From Lewinellaceae bacterium (GTDB lineage Bacteria > Bacteroidota > Bacteroidia > Chitinophagales > Saprospiraceae): a stretch of DNA of 64,000 nt. Location: NCBI GenBank assembly GCA_020636255.1, contig JACJYE010000001.1:310001-374000 (forward strand). The letters run 5' to 3'. Positions 26,286-34,011 of the stretch are shown piece by piece (position 1 is the first letter of the stretch; every line of letters starts with the position of its first letter). The translations under genes and the position numbers were made by a program. The notes under the pieces are model-generated. The model searched no databases, had not been told where the DNA came from, and saw nothing but the letters and a program-made list of their open reading frames with translations.

Positions 26286-26693
26286 TCAAAAAGGAACAAC
26301 CCGGATGGCCTGCTGCTCCGTCATAGCCGAAAAATCGCGATCAGTATGAAGCATGGCTAATTCAAACTGCCGGGCGAATGCAGCGATAAGACAGTCATTG
26401 GATTTGCGGATCGTAAGGCCTTTCTTTCGAAGGGCCCGATATAATCCGGCCGCTGCGATTGCAGCTTCAGTCGGCTCCCATTCCAATATAGGGAAGGCCA
26501 AGAGGCTATCTTTTACATGCTCATAATCCGTATCGTATCTAATACCCTGCAGGATTTCCTGGATGATAACCGGGCATAAGTATAAGGGCTGGTCATCCCG
26601 TATCGCTTCTTTCAGGAATGTGGATTGAGGGGTAATCGCTCCCTTAAAGAATTCTACCCACACCGAAGTATCTACCAAAATCCCACCGCTCAT
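26286..26693 (-). CDS. vapC: VapC-type PIN-domain toxin (ribonuclease)
   Basis: A 135-aa PIN-domain protein with all four acidic active-site residues: D8 (ILVDTSVW), E46 (IIQEILQG), D100 (KSNDCLIAA) and D118 (LHTDRDF). PIN toxins use Mg2+ or Mn2+ to cut RNA, often a tRNA. It overlaps the antitoxin stop by a single base (TGATG), so the pair is translationally coupled and the antitoxin is made first. Length and arrangement are typical; nothing suggests inactivation. Confidence 0.93.
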   Translation of the reverse strand: MSGGILVDTSVWVEFFKGAITPQSTFLKEAIRDDQPLYLCPVIIQEILQGIRYDTDYEHVKDSLLAFPILEWEPTEAAIAAAGLYRALRKKGLTIRKSNDCLIAAFARQFELAMLHTDRDFSAMTEQQAIRVVPF

Positions 26694-26884
26694 CAGATAC
26701 GCCTCATTTCATTAAGGTCTCCCTCCCATTTCACCTTACCTTCCATTGCTAAAAGCTTAAGCCGCTTGAGTCGCCGAACATATTGCTCTAACGCCTGGTG
26801 TACCACTTCTTTTTTGGTCTTGAGCTGGCTCAATTGGAGAGCCTGTTCCATTAGGTTAAAATCTATTTCAATGTTTGTCCGCAT
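26693..26884 (-). CDS. vapB: VapB-type antitoxin
   Basis: A 63-aa protein beginning MRTNIEIDFNLMEQALQL and continuing TKKEVVHQALEQYVRR, which is the short ribbon-helix-helix style VapB found upstream of PIN toxins. It should bind the toxin and, as a dimer, the DNA just upstream of 26884 to repress its own operon. The stop shares one base with the vapC start. Its basic C-terminal part would wrap the toxin's active site. Confidence 0.9.
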   Translation of the reverse strand: MRTNIEIDFNLMEQALQLSQLKTKKEVVHQALEQYVRRLKRLKLLAMEGKVKWEGDLNEMRRI

Positions 26885-26951
26885 TTCTTCATGTTTTCAT
26901 ACACAAAAATACGGTTTTTTATACACATTTCAAATTTCAAAGATAGGATGC

Positions 26952-26980
26952 AGCTCAAAGGCTGGCCTCCAAACAAGCTT
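26952..26980. repeat. Dispersed 29-bp repeat ending at the maeB stop codon
   Basis: It differs from 60401-60429 by one base (28 of 29) and from the reverse complement of 15387-15417 by four. It begins AGCTCAAAGGCTGG and ends immediately before the maeB stop codon (26981-26983). Confidence 0.75.
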
Positions 26981-29269
26981 TTACCCCTTTCGCTGCGCAT
27001 CCACCACGGCAACGCCAACCATGTCGATGATCTGCCGGATGCTTGCGCCCAGTTGCAGGATGTGCACCGGCTTGTTCAGGCCCAGCAGTATGGGCCCGAT
27101 GAGGCCCATGTTGGAGGCGTAGTTCAGCAGGTTGTATGCGATATTGGCGGCCGACAGGTTGGGGAAGATCAGCACATTGGCCCGGTGGCCTGCCAGGCGG
27201 GAGAAGGGGTGGAATTGCTGAAGCAGGGCCGGGTTCAGGGCCAGGTGGGCCTGCATCTCCCCGTCGACGATCAGATCAGGATGCCTTTCGTGCAGGATGG
27301 CCGTCGCCTCGCGCATGAGCATGGCCGACTCGCCGTGCGGCACCGACCCGAAGTTGGAGTAGGTGATCATGGCGATCTTGGGCTGTATGTTCAGCGCTTC
27401 CACCTGCTCGGCCACCAGCTCGGCGATATCGGCTATGTCCTTGGCCGTCAGGAAGTGGTTGACCGTGGTATCGGCAAGGAACAGAGGGCCTTCTCTGGTG
27501 ATGAGGATGTGCATGCCGGCCACCTTTTTCACGCCTTCCCGCGGCCCGATGATCTGCAGGGAGGGCCTGACGGTATAGGGGTATTTTTTCGTCAGCCCGC
27601 CGATCATGGCGTCCGCATCGCCGGCTTCCACCATCATAACGCCGTAGTAGCTGCGGCTGCGCATAAGGTCGCCGGCTTCCTGTGGGGTCACCCCCTTACG
27701 CTTGCGCTTTTCGTAGAAGCGCTGGCAGTATTGATTCTGTACCCGCTCTTCCGCTTCGTTTTGCGGCGACTGCGGGTTGATGATACGGACGCCGGGCAGC
27801 GATATGTCGTATTCGCGGATCAGCGCTTCGATCTTTTCGCGTTTGCCCAGCAGGATAGGATAGGCGATCTTCTCTTCCAGGACGACCTGAGCGGCCTTGA
27901 GCACGGAGAGGTTTTCGGCATCGGCGAAGACCACCCGTTTGGGGTCCTGCTTGGCCTTGGTCTCAATGATCCGGGAGATGGTATTGTCATTGCCTACACG
28001 TTTGGCCAGCTCCAGTTCGTAGGCGCTCCAGTCGGTGATCGGCTGCTGAGCGACGCCGGTTTCCATGGCGGCCCGCGCTACTGCCGGAGCCACGGTGGTG
28101 ATCAGCCTGGGGTCGACCGGCTTGGGGATGATATAGTCTCGCCCGAACTTCAGGTTGGCGTTGTTATAGGCCATATTGACGATATCCGGCACGGGTTTCT
28201 TCGCCAGCTCAGCCAGGGCGTTTACCGCCGCCAGCTTCATCGCTTCGTTGATCTCCGTAGCCCGCACGTCGAGAGCGCCCCGGAAGATGAAGGGGAAGCC
28301 CAGTACGTTGTTGACCTGATTGGGGAAGTCGGACCGGCCCGTGGCCATGATACAGTCAGGGCGGGCGTCCTTGGCTTCGATGTAACCGATCTCCGGTGTG
28401 GGGTTGGCCATAGCGAATATGATGCAGTCGCCGGCCATAGCCTTGACCATATCCTGGCTCAGCACATTGCCTTTCGACAGGCCGATGAAGACGTCGGCGC
28501 CAGCGAGTATATCCGCCAGCGAAGTATCGGCAGGGGCCGAGCCGTTGACGAATTCCGGCTTTTTCCCGTCCAGGTTGTCCCTATCGGGATGGATGAGGCC
28601 CTTACTGTCGTACATATAGATATTCTCCTTCCGGGCGCCCAGCGACACATAGATCCGGGTACAGGAGATGGCCGAGGCCCCGGCGCCGTTGACCACGATC
28701 TTAGCCTTGGCAATATCTTTATTGACCAGTTCCAGGGCGTTGAGCAGAGCAGCGCCGCTGATGATGGCCGTGCCGTGCTGGTCGTCGTGCATCACCGGGA
28801 TATTCAGCTCCTTTTTCAGGCGTTCTTCGATCTCAAAACACTCGGGCGCGGAGATGTCTTCCAGGTTGATGCCGCCGAAGGTAGGCTCCAGTATCTTCAC
28901 CGTGCGGATGAACTCGTCCACATTTTTGGTATTGAGCTCCAGGTCGAAGCAATCGATGTCGGCGTAGATCTTGAACAGCAGGCCTTTGCCTTCCATGACC
29001 GGCTTTCCGGCCTCGGGGCCAATATCGCCCAGGCCCAATACGGCGGTGCCGTTGCTGATAACAGCCACCAGGTTGCCTTTGGCGGTGTATTTGTAAACGT
29101 CGTTGATGTCTTTCTCAATGGCGAGGCAGGGCTCGGCGACACCCGGCGAGTAGGCCAGCGACAGGTCCCGCTGGTTGGCGGTCTCTTTGGTAGGGATAAC
29201 CTCTATTTTGCCGGGGCGGCCTTTGGCGTGATAATACAGGGCTTCTTCCTTAAGGGTGTGCTTTTCCAT
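26981..29269 (-). CDS. maeB: NADP-dependent malic enzyme with phosphotransacetylase-like C-terminal domain
   Basis: A 762-aa protein, starting [17 protein letters not shown]. The N-terminal malic enzyme half (residues 1-430) has the substrate segment [13 protein letters not shown], the metal-binding motif [12 protein letters not shown] and the NAD(P) site [14 protein letters not shown]. The C-terminal half (about 440-760) has the fold of phosphate acetyl/butyryl transferases, which in MaeB-type enzymes is regulatory, sensing acetyl-CoA. It converts malate to pyruvate and CO2 with NADP, supplying reducing power. The gene is monocistronic and diverges from the PH-like membrane gene; the dispersed repeat sits against its stop codon. 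Confidence 0.96.
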   Translation of the reverse strand: MEKHTLKEEALYYHAKGRPGKIEVIPTKETANQRDLSLAYSPGVAEPCLAIEKDINDVYKYTAKGNLVAVISNGTAVLGLGDIGPEAGKPVMEGKGLLFKIYADIDCFDLELNTKNVDEFIRTVKILEPTFGGINLEDISAPECFEIEERLKKELNIPVMHDDQHGTAIISGAALLNALELVNKDIAKAKIVVNGAGASAISCTRIYVSLGARKENIYMYDSKGLIHPDRDNLDGKKPEFVNGSAPADTSLADILAGADVFIGLSKGNVLSQDMVKAMAGDCIIFAMANPTPEIGYIEAKDARPDCIMATGRSDFPNQVNNVLGFPFIFRGALDVRATEINEAMKLAAVNALAELAKKPVPDIVNMAYNNANLKFGRDYIIPKPVDPRLITTVAPAVARAAMETGVAQQPITDWSAYELELAKRVGNDNTISRIIETKAKQDPKRVVFADAENLSVLKAAQVVLEEKIAYPILLGKREKIEALIREYDISLPGVRIINPQSPQNEAEERVQNQYCQRFYEKRKRKGVTPQEAGDLMRSRSYYGVMMVEAGDADAMIGGLTKKYPYTVRPSLQIIGPREGVKKVAGMHILITREGPLFLADTTVNHFLTAKDIADIAELVAEQVEALNIQPKIAMITYSNFGSVPHGESAMLMREATAILHERHPDLIVDGEMQAHLALNPALLQQFHPFSRLAGHRANVLIFPNLSAANIAYNLLNYASNMGLIGPILLGLNKPVHILQLGASIRQIIDMVGVAVVDAQRKG

Positions 29270-29360
29270 GGTCAGGGCGGTTTCAGTTTTGGTTTTAACA
29301 CTAATAAAGGGCGGCAAGATCGCAAAATTTCCAATGGGAACTTTTCCTGGCCCCAATTTG

Positions 29361-29391
29361 TTGCACCTATGTTAACTCAATGTTAACTTTG
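29361..29391 (+). promoter_or_regulatory. Putative Bacteroidota-type promoter (TTG N20 TAACTTTG)
   Basis: A -33 TTG at 29361-29363 and a -7 TAACTTTG at 29384-29391 match the TTTG-N19-21-TAnnTTTG promoter of Bacteroidota, with 20 bp between them. Transcription would start near 29397, about 20 bp before the start at 29418. Confidence 0.6.
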
Positions 29392-29417
29392 CGTAAAATT
29401 AATGTAAAGCAATTGCC

Positions 29418-29915
29418 ATGAACAAAACCTGCTACAAGGAAGTACAACGATTCCGCAGATGGGAGATCATTGCCCTGCTCCTCTTTTTACTGGCCGGAAC
29501 GACCTATCATTTTTTCAAGCTGAACGGTGAAAGCACTTACAACCAGTCGCTGCTGGCCCTGCAATACGTGCTGATCGTGTTATTTATCGGTGGGTCGCTG
29601 GCTTACCTGATCAGCATCCGGCTCGTCCTCAAGATCGATGACAAAAAGATCCGCTACCAGTTCTATCCCTGGCATTACCGCAAGCACGAAGTGCGCTGGG
29701 AGGAAGTAGACAGCTGCGAGGTGCTCGATACACCGGCGGCGGCCGAGCTGAGCGGCTGGTCGGTGCGCGTAGGCACCTGGGAGCGGAGTTTCACCGTGAG
29801 CGGGCGCCGCGGCCTGTTGCTCTCTTTGAAAGACGGCCGACAATTGTTCCTTGGCAGCCAGCACCCCGGCCAGCTGCGCGAGATCGTGGATAGTTGCAGA
29901 GGGAAAATAGCATAG
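29418..29915 (+). CDS. Two-TM membrane protein with a PH-like C-terminal domain
   Basis: A 165-aa protein with membrane helices at about residues 16-34 and 46-66, then a soluble beta-rich part of about 95 residues (LVLKIDDKKIRYQFYPWHYRKHEVRWEEV, LLSLKDGRQLFLGSQHPGQL). The pattern of two helices followed by a small all-beta domain closing on a -HPGQL- helix resembles bacterial PH-like (YdbT/DUF304-type) membrane proteins. No function is known. It has its own predicted promoter and is followed by a clear terminator, so it is a single-gene unit. Confidence 0.72.
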   Translation: MNKTCYKEVQRFRRWEIIALLLFLLAGTTYHFFKLNGESTYNQSLLALQYVLIVLFIGGSLAYLISIRLVLKIDDKKIRYQFYPWHYRKHEVRWEEVDSCEVLDTPAAAELSGWSVRVGTWERSFTVSGRRGLLLSLKDGRQLFLGSQHPGQLREIVDSCRGKIA

Positions 29916-29936
29916 CTCGAAGGCATCATTCTGTAG

Positions 29937-29976
29937 AAAAAGCCGGTAGCATCGCTGATGCTGCCGGCTTTTTTTG
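29937..29976 (+). terminator. Rho-independent terminator
   Basis: A 13-bp stem (AGCCGGTAGCATC with GATGCTGCCGGCT, one G-T pair) with a 3-base loop, flanked by AAAAA before and TTTTTTT after, starts 22 bp after the PH-like gene stop. Confidence 0.9.
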
Positions 29977-30090
29977 TTGGGATTGTTCTTTGTGCCGTAA
30001 ATTTACGCCAAAACGATCTCCTTCTGCATCTGTTTTAGGGTAAGAGCCAGGCATTACCGCCGGCCTGTTTTTTAAAAATCAACACGTTTC

Positions 30091-31173
30091 ATGAAAAAGC
30101 ATTTTCCGTCGATAACTGTATTTTTCCTGTTCATCGCCAGCCTGTTCCTGAGCAGTTGTACCGAAGAGGCCCAGCGGGGCCTGCGGGCGGTGCCCACTGC
30201 ATTCGGCAACCTCAACGAGATCGTCGTCATCATGGATACTGACCTGTGGGACGGCCCGTTGGGCGACACCATCCGCTACTACTATTCGTCGGCCTACCCG
30301 CTGCTGCCGCAGCCGGAGCCCATCTTCGACCTGCGCCAGTTCACACCCGAAGAGCTGGAAGCGGAGCGCCTGCGCAAGGAGCTGCGCACTTATATGTTTG
30401 TTGGCAACCTCAGCGACGCCAATTCCCCCACCACCAAAATGATCATCAGGGATATCGGTGAGGAAAAGGCGCGCCGCGCCCGCGAAGACACGGCCTTCAA
30501 CAGCATCATCGGGCGGGACAAATGGGCCAAGGGGCAGCTCGTCATATACCAGTTCGCCAACTCCTTCGACGAGCTGTCGGCCAACCTCAAGGAGAATTTC
30601 CCCGCTGTGAAAAAACGGGTGCATGAGTTCGATTCCAAAAAGCTGGGCGCCTACGTTTACCTGGGTGGCGAGAACAAAAAGCTGGAAGAACAGATCCGCA
30701 CCTCTATGGGCGTCAACCTGAAAGTGCCCAGCGATTATTTCCTGGCCATCAACGACGGCAATATCATCTGGATCCGCAAGGAAACCGACGTGATCAGCAG
30801 CAACATCATGATGAAAAAGGTCAAGTACACGGACCAGGCGCAACTGACGAAGGAATACCTGCTGGCCCTGCGCGACTCCATCGGGCGGCACTATATTTCC
30901 TCCACCCTGCCCGACACCTATATGCAGGTGAACGCCATCGACCTGCCGGTGTTGTCCAGCCCTACGAAGATCAACGGTTACTACGCCATCGATGCCCGTG
31001 GCATCTGGGAGATCGTCAACGACTACATGGGCGGCGCTTTCGTCAGCTACCTCATCCTGAATCCCAATACCAGCGAGCTGCTCTTCATCGACGGCTTCCT
31101 GCACGCCCCTGGCGAGGACAAACGGGACTTTATGATGCAGCTGGAGCATGTGGTGAAGACGGTGAAGTTTTGA
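30091..31173 (+). CDS. DUF4837 lipoprotein
   Basis: A 360-aa protein with a lipoprotein signal ending FLSSC (Cys at about residue 23). The mature part has the DUF4837 pattern: AFGNLNEIVVIMDTDLWDGPLGD, a central segment AKGQLVIYQFANSFDELSANL, and the close FIDGFLHAPGEDKRDFMMQLEHV. DUF4837 is confined to Bacteroidota and has no known role; it probably anchors in the inner leaflet of the outer membrane. It stands alone: a terminator lies upstream and a 950-bp repeat island downstream. Confidence 0.88.
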   Translation: MKKHFPSITVFFLFIASLFLSSCTEEAQRGLRAVPTAFGNLNEIVVIMDTDLWDGPLGDTIRYYYSSAYPLLPQPEPIFDLRQFTPEELEAERLRKELRTYMFVGNLSDANSPTTKMIIRDIGEEKARRAREDTAFNSIIGRDKWAKGQLVIYQFANSFDELSANLKENFPAVKKRVHEFDSKKLGAYVYLGGENKKLEEQIRTSMGVNLKVPSDYFLAINDGNIIWIRKETDVISSNIMMKKVKYTDQAQLTKEYLLALRDSIGRHYISSTLPDTYMQVNAIDLPVLSSPTKINGYYAIDARGIWEIVNDYMGGAFVSYLILNPNTSELLFIDGFLHAPGEDKRDFMMQLEHVVKTVKF

Positions 31174-31197
31174 CGATCCGGGGAGTAGCCCGGGCGT

Positions 31198-31455
31198 GCT
31201 GTCTCAAAAAAGCCTGCACAAGGAAAGCCTGCTGAATAATTAACCGCAAAGACGCAGAGAAAGGCGCTAAGCAGGGCGTATAGCAGGAGCTCTTCCCGCG
31301 AAAAACCTCTGCGTCTCTGCGGTTCTTTTACTGCAAACATATGAGTACGCCAAGTGTGGTAAAATACCTTAGCGCCCTTAGCGGGAACCTACTTTGCGTC
31401 TCGCGGTTCAATATTTGCCGGAAAAACCTCAAAGCTTACTTCTGAGACAACCTCT
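31198..31455. mobile_element. Putative MITE-like remnant with TGTCTCA ends
   Basis: Left end GCTGTCTCAAAAAAGC (from 31198) and right end, read on the other strand, GTTGTCTCAGAAGTAAGC (to about 31455) form imperfect terminal inverted repeats. Inside, AACCGCAAAGACGCAGAG (31242-31259) is repeated inverted at 31307-31324 (17 of 18) and again, shorter, at 31392-31408. There is no transposase frame. The GCTGTCTCAAAA end sequence recurs at 31932. Confidence 0.45.
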
Positions 31456-31533
31456 GGGTTAACCCAGGGCAATCGCATTTGGTTATATGCTTTACTAATC
31501 ATCGGGCCTCTTGGATTTTGCCCGATCTCCTTC

Positions 31534-31563
31534 GTTCATTTTTTGGGCGGCCAAAAAATGAAC
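31534..31563. terminator. Perfect 13-bp hairpin, terminator-like
   Basis: GTTCATTTTTTGG and CCAAAAAATGAAC pair perfectly around a GCGG loop and are followed by AAAAAAA. It may be a terminator or part of the repeat island; no gene ends just before it. Confidence 0.45.
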
Positions 31564-31746
31564 CAAAAAAAGCCGCCGCCTGCGCAGCACCTGCCTCCGG
31601 ACGACGTAATTGGCCGTCCTTAGGCTGACGGAGTAGGCCTGCATCTGCATGTTCAATGCTTCTTTACATCACCGGCCCTCCGGGCCTGGCCCTGTCGGAG
31701 AACAGGCGGCCTTGGACTGCCCAGATGCCCGGCAACGGCCCAGCAG

Positions 31747-31929
31747 TGCCGCGGCTCAAAGATCTATAGAAACATCGTTCGGGGATAGTTCAATCAAGTG
31801 TGTCGCCACAGTCGCAATCCTTTGATATCCAGGCCAACTTGAAACCCTGAAACCTGAAACGAGCGAAGCGACTGATGAAATAAACTTTGAACAGTCCCTC
31901 GCGAACGGCTTTGATACCTTTTTTACCCG
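31747..31929. repeat. Second copy of the 58.2-kb MITE-like element, inverted and with a different interior
   Basis: The left end (TGCCGCGGCTCAAAGATC) resembles the inverted right end of the element at 58208-58465. The right end, 31893-31929, is identical over 37 bases to the inverted 58236-58272. The interior differs and lacks the hairpins. Confidence 0.65.
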
Positions 31930-32129
31930 GAGGCTGTCTCAAAAGTATGGAATTGAAAAATAGCGCCAAATCATGTTTCGCTGCCTGGCGATGGGGTGGC
32001 ATATATGATCTACAGCATTCCGGAGAGCGCTTGCTTCCCTCTGGGGTTTGGGAAGATGAAAAAAACTATTTTAAATGCGATTGCCCTGTGGGTTAGCCCC
32101 GGATTTGCTATTTTCCTGCAAAAAATGCA

Positions 32130-32858
32130 ATGAAGACGGCTCTTGTCCTCCTTTTTGGTTTCCTGCTGTTTGCCTGCAACCGGCCCCAATCCGGGCAGGA
32201 AAGCACCGCGCCGCCGGACAGCCTGCCGGCCGGGGCTACAGACAGTTTAGTTACCGATTCGGCCCCTTTGGCCCCCGAGCCTGAACCGCCCCCTCTAAGC
32301 CGCCTGGATTACGACACCACGCAATGGGCGGACATCGCCCTGCTCGACTCCACCATCCTCATCGACATGAAATACGCCACCACCGATAACTTCGTGCAGG
32401 AGCAGATGTACGAATGCGGGCGCTGTTTCCTGCGCCCGGAAGTGGCGAAAGCCGTGGTAGCCGCCCAGCACGAGCTACGGCAGCAGGGGCTGGGCCTGAA
32501 AATGCTGGACTGCTACCGCCCGCGCCCCATCCAGTGGAAGCTATGGGAAAAGGCGCCCGACCCGCGTTATGTGTCCGACCCACGCAAAGGCTCTATGCAC
32601 AACCGCGGCGCCGCCGTCGACCTGACCCTGGTAGAAACCTCTGGCCGGGAACTGGATATGGGCACGCCCTACGACTTCTTCGGCCCCGAGGCACACCCTT
32701 CCTATACCGGGCTGCCCGACACGGTGCTGGCACGCCGGAGCTTGCTGCGCGAAACCCTGATGAAACAGGGTTTCCACCCCATCCGCACCGAATGGTGGCA
32801 TTTTTCCTACGAGAAACACAACTATGAACTGTCTGACATGTTATGGAAATGTTATTAG
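32130..32858 (+). CDS. ddpX: D-alanyl-D-alanine dipeptidase, VanX/DdpX type, lipoprotein
   Basis: A 242-aa protein with a lipoprotein signal (LLFGFLLFACN, Cys at residue 16). The zinc-binding triad is H157 and D164 (in SMHNRGAAVDL) and H224 (in EWWHF); E221 is the general base and R130 (LDCYRPRP) the transition-state arginine, which is the full VanX set. It cleaves D-Ala-D-Ala in the periplasm, either recycling peptidoglycan dipeptide or, less likely, giving vancomycin-type protection; no vanH or vanA gene is nearby. The 950-bp repeat island lies upstream. Confidence 0.92.
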   Translation: MKTALVLLFGFLLFACNRPQSGQESTAPPDSLPAGATDSLVTDSAPLAPEPEPPPLSRLDYDTTQWADIALLDSTILIDMKYATTDNFVQEQMYECGRCFLRPEVAKAVVAAQHELRQQGLGLKMLDCYRPRPIQWKLWEKAPDPRYVSDPRKGSMHNRGAAVDLTLVETSGRELDMGTPYDFFGPEAHPSYTGLPDTVLARRSLLRETLMKQGFHPIRTEWWHFSYEKHNYELSDMLWKCY

Positions 32859-32894
32859 CCTGCGCCAAAGCCTGAAAAAACCGGCAACAAAGCT

Positions 32895-32902
32895 TATCTT
32901 TG
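32895..32902 (+). promoter_or_regulatory. Putative -7 box (TATCTTTG) for the second moxR
   Basis: A TAnnTTTG box 60 bp before the start at 32963. No good TTG -33 box is seen at the usual spacing. Confidence 0.4.
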
Positions 32903-32962
32903 CCGCGTTTTCAACTGAAGGAATACACCCGGCGGGGGCCGCCGTAAAACGAAAACTTACCC

Positions 32963-33940
32963 ATGGCAAATCAGACAGTGGAATTTAAATCGGATGTCGA
33001 GGCGGTTGACGCGCTGGCGGAATCCTATAATCTTCTTCGCAAAGAAATTGGCAAGGTCATCATCGGGCAGGAAGGGGTGGTCAAAGCGGTCATCATCTCC
33101 CTTTTCAGCAATGGCCACAGCCTGTTGGTCGGCGTGCCGGGCCTGGCAAAGACCCTGCTCGTCAGTACCATTGCCGAAGTGCTGGACCTGGACTTCAAGC
33201 GCATCCAGTTTACGCCCGACCTGATGCCCTCCGATATTACCGGCTCGGAAATTCTCGGCGAAGACCGCCATTTCAAGTTCAACCGAGGCCCGCTGTTCGC
33301 CAATATCGTACTGGCCGACGAGATCAACCGGACGCCGCCCAAAACCCAGGCCGCACTGCTGGAAGCTATGCAGGAGCGCTCGGTAACGGTGAGCGGCGTA
33401 CGCCATACGCTGCCATCGCCTTTTTTCGTACTGGCCACCCAGAACCCCATCGAACAGGAGGGTACCTACCCGCTGCCGGAAGCACAGCTCGACCGCTTCA
33501 TGTTCAACATCCCCCTCGACTATCCGTCCTATGAGGAGGAGATCGAGGTGGTGAAAGGTACGACGGCGATACAGGATTACGACCTCAAACACGTGCTGAA
33601 CGGCGACCAGATCAAGGCCTTCCAGCAGCTGATCCGCAAGGTGCCCATTGCCGACAACGTGCTGGAATACGCCGTATCGCTGGCCACCAAAACGCGGCCG
33701 CAGACCCAGCGCGCTACCGAAAAGGTGAACAACTACATCTCCTGGGGCGCCGGCCCGAGGGCCTCGCAGTATATGGTGCTGGGCGCCAAATGCCACGCCG
33801 CCATCCACGGAAAATACTCGCCCGATATAGAAGACGTGCAGGCCATCGCCAAGTACGTGCTGCGCCACCGCGTGGTGCGCAACTACAAAGCGGAAGCCGA
33901 GGGCGTCACGGAAGAACAGGTGATCGAGAGCCTGTTCTAG
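32963..33940 (+). CDS. MoxR-family AAA+ ATPase, solitary
   Basis: A 325-aa AAA ATPase: Walker A GVPGLAKT (57-64), Walker B LADEINRTPPK, sensor region LATQNPIEQEGTYPLPEAQ. It shares the whole core with the Bat-operon MoxR but differs in the N-terminus and the C-terminal lid. Unlike most MoxR genes it has no DUF58 or VWA gene beside it: the next gene is convergent. Its client protein must be encoded elsewhere, or it serves the Bat system in trans. A perfect palindromic terminator follows 15 bp after the stop. Confidence 0.92.
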   Translation: MANQTVEFKSDVEAVDALAESYNLLRKEIGKVIIGQEGVVKAVIISLFSNGHSLLVGVPGLAKTLLVSTIAEVLDLDFKRIQFTPDLMPSDITGSEILGEDRHFKFNRGPLFANIVLADEINRTPPKTQAALLEAMQERSVTVSGVRHTLPSPFFVLATQNPIEQEGTYPLPEAQLDRFMFNIPLDYPSYEEEIEVVKGTTAIQDYDLKHVLNGDQIKAFQQLIRKVPIADNVLEYAVSLATKTRPQTQRATEKVNNYISWGAGPRASQYMVLGAKCHAAIHGKYSPDIEDVQAIAKYVLRHRVVRNYKAEAEGVTEEQVIESLF

Positions 33941-33955
33941 GGTTGAGCTGAAGAT

Positions 33956-33995
33956 AAAAAAAGGGGGTGAAGCAGCTGCTTCACCCCCTTTTTTT
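33956..33995. terminator. Bidirectional terminator, perfect 40-bp palindrome
   Basis: AAAAAAAGGGGGTGAAGCAG (33956-33975) is followed directly by its exact reverse complement (33976-33995). With A and T runs on both sides it can stop transcripts from the MoxR gene (plus) and the metalloprotease gene (minus). Confidence 0.92.
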
Positions 33996-34011
33996 ATACC
34001 TGGGCCAAAGC

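Larger units (their letters stand above)
31461..32094. repeat. Outer inverted repeat bracketing the non-coding island
   Basis: AACCCAGGGCAATCGCATTT (31461-31480) is matched inverted at 32073-32094, with a 2-base insertion. The 590 bp between hold no supported gene, only the other repeats listed here. Confidence 0.5.

Noticed and set aside
26891..29386. Long plus-strand open frame antisense to the whole malic enzyme gene
   Set aside because: A codon-bias artefact in G+C-rich DNA; its translation is low-complexity in style and the opposite strand is a certain gene.
31242..31408. Three similar CGCAAAGACGCAGAG units as a possible CRISPR array
   Set aside because: The units alternate in direction and spacing is irregular (about 50-70 bp); no cas gene is in the window.
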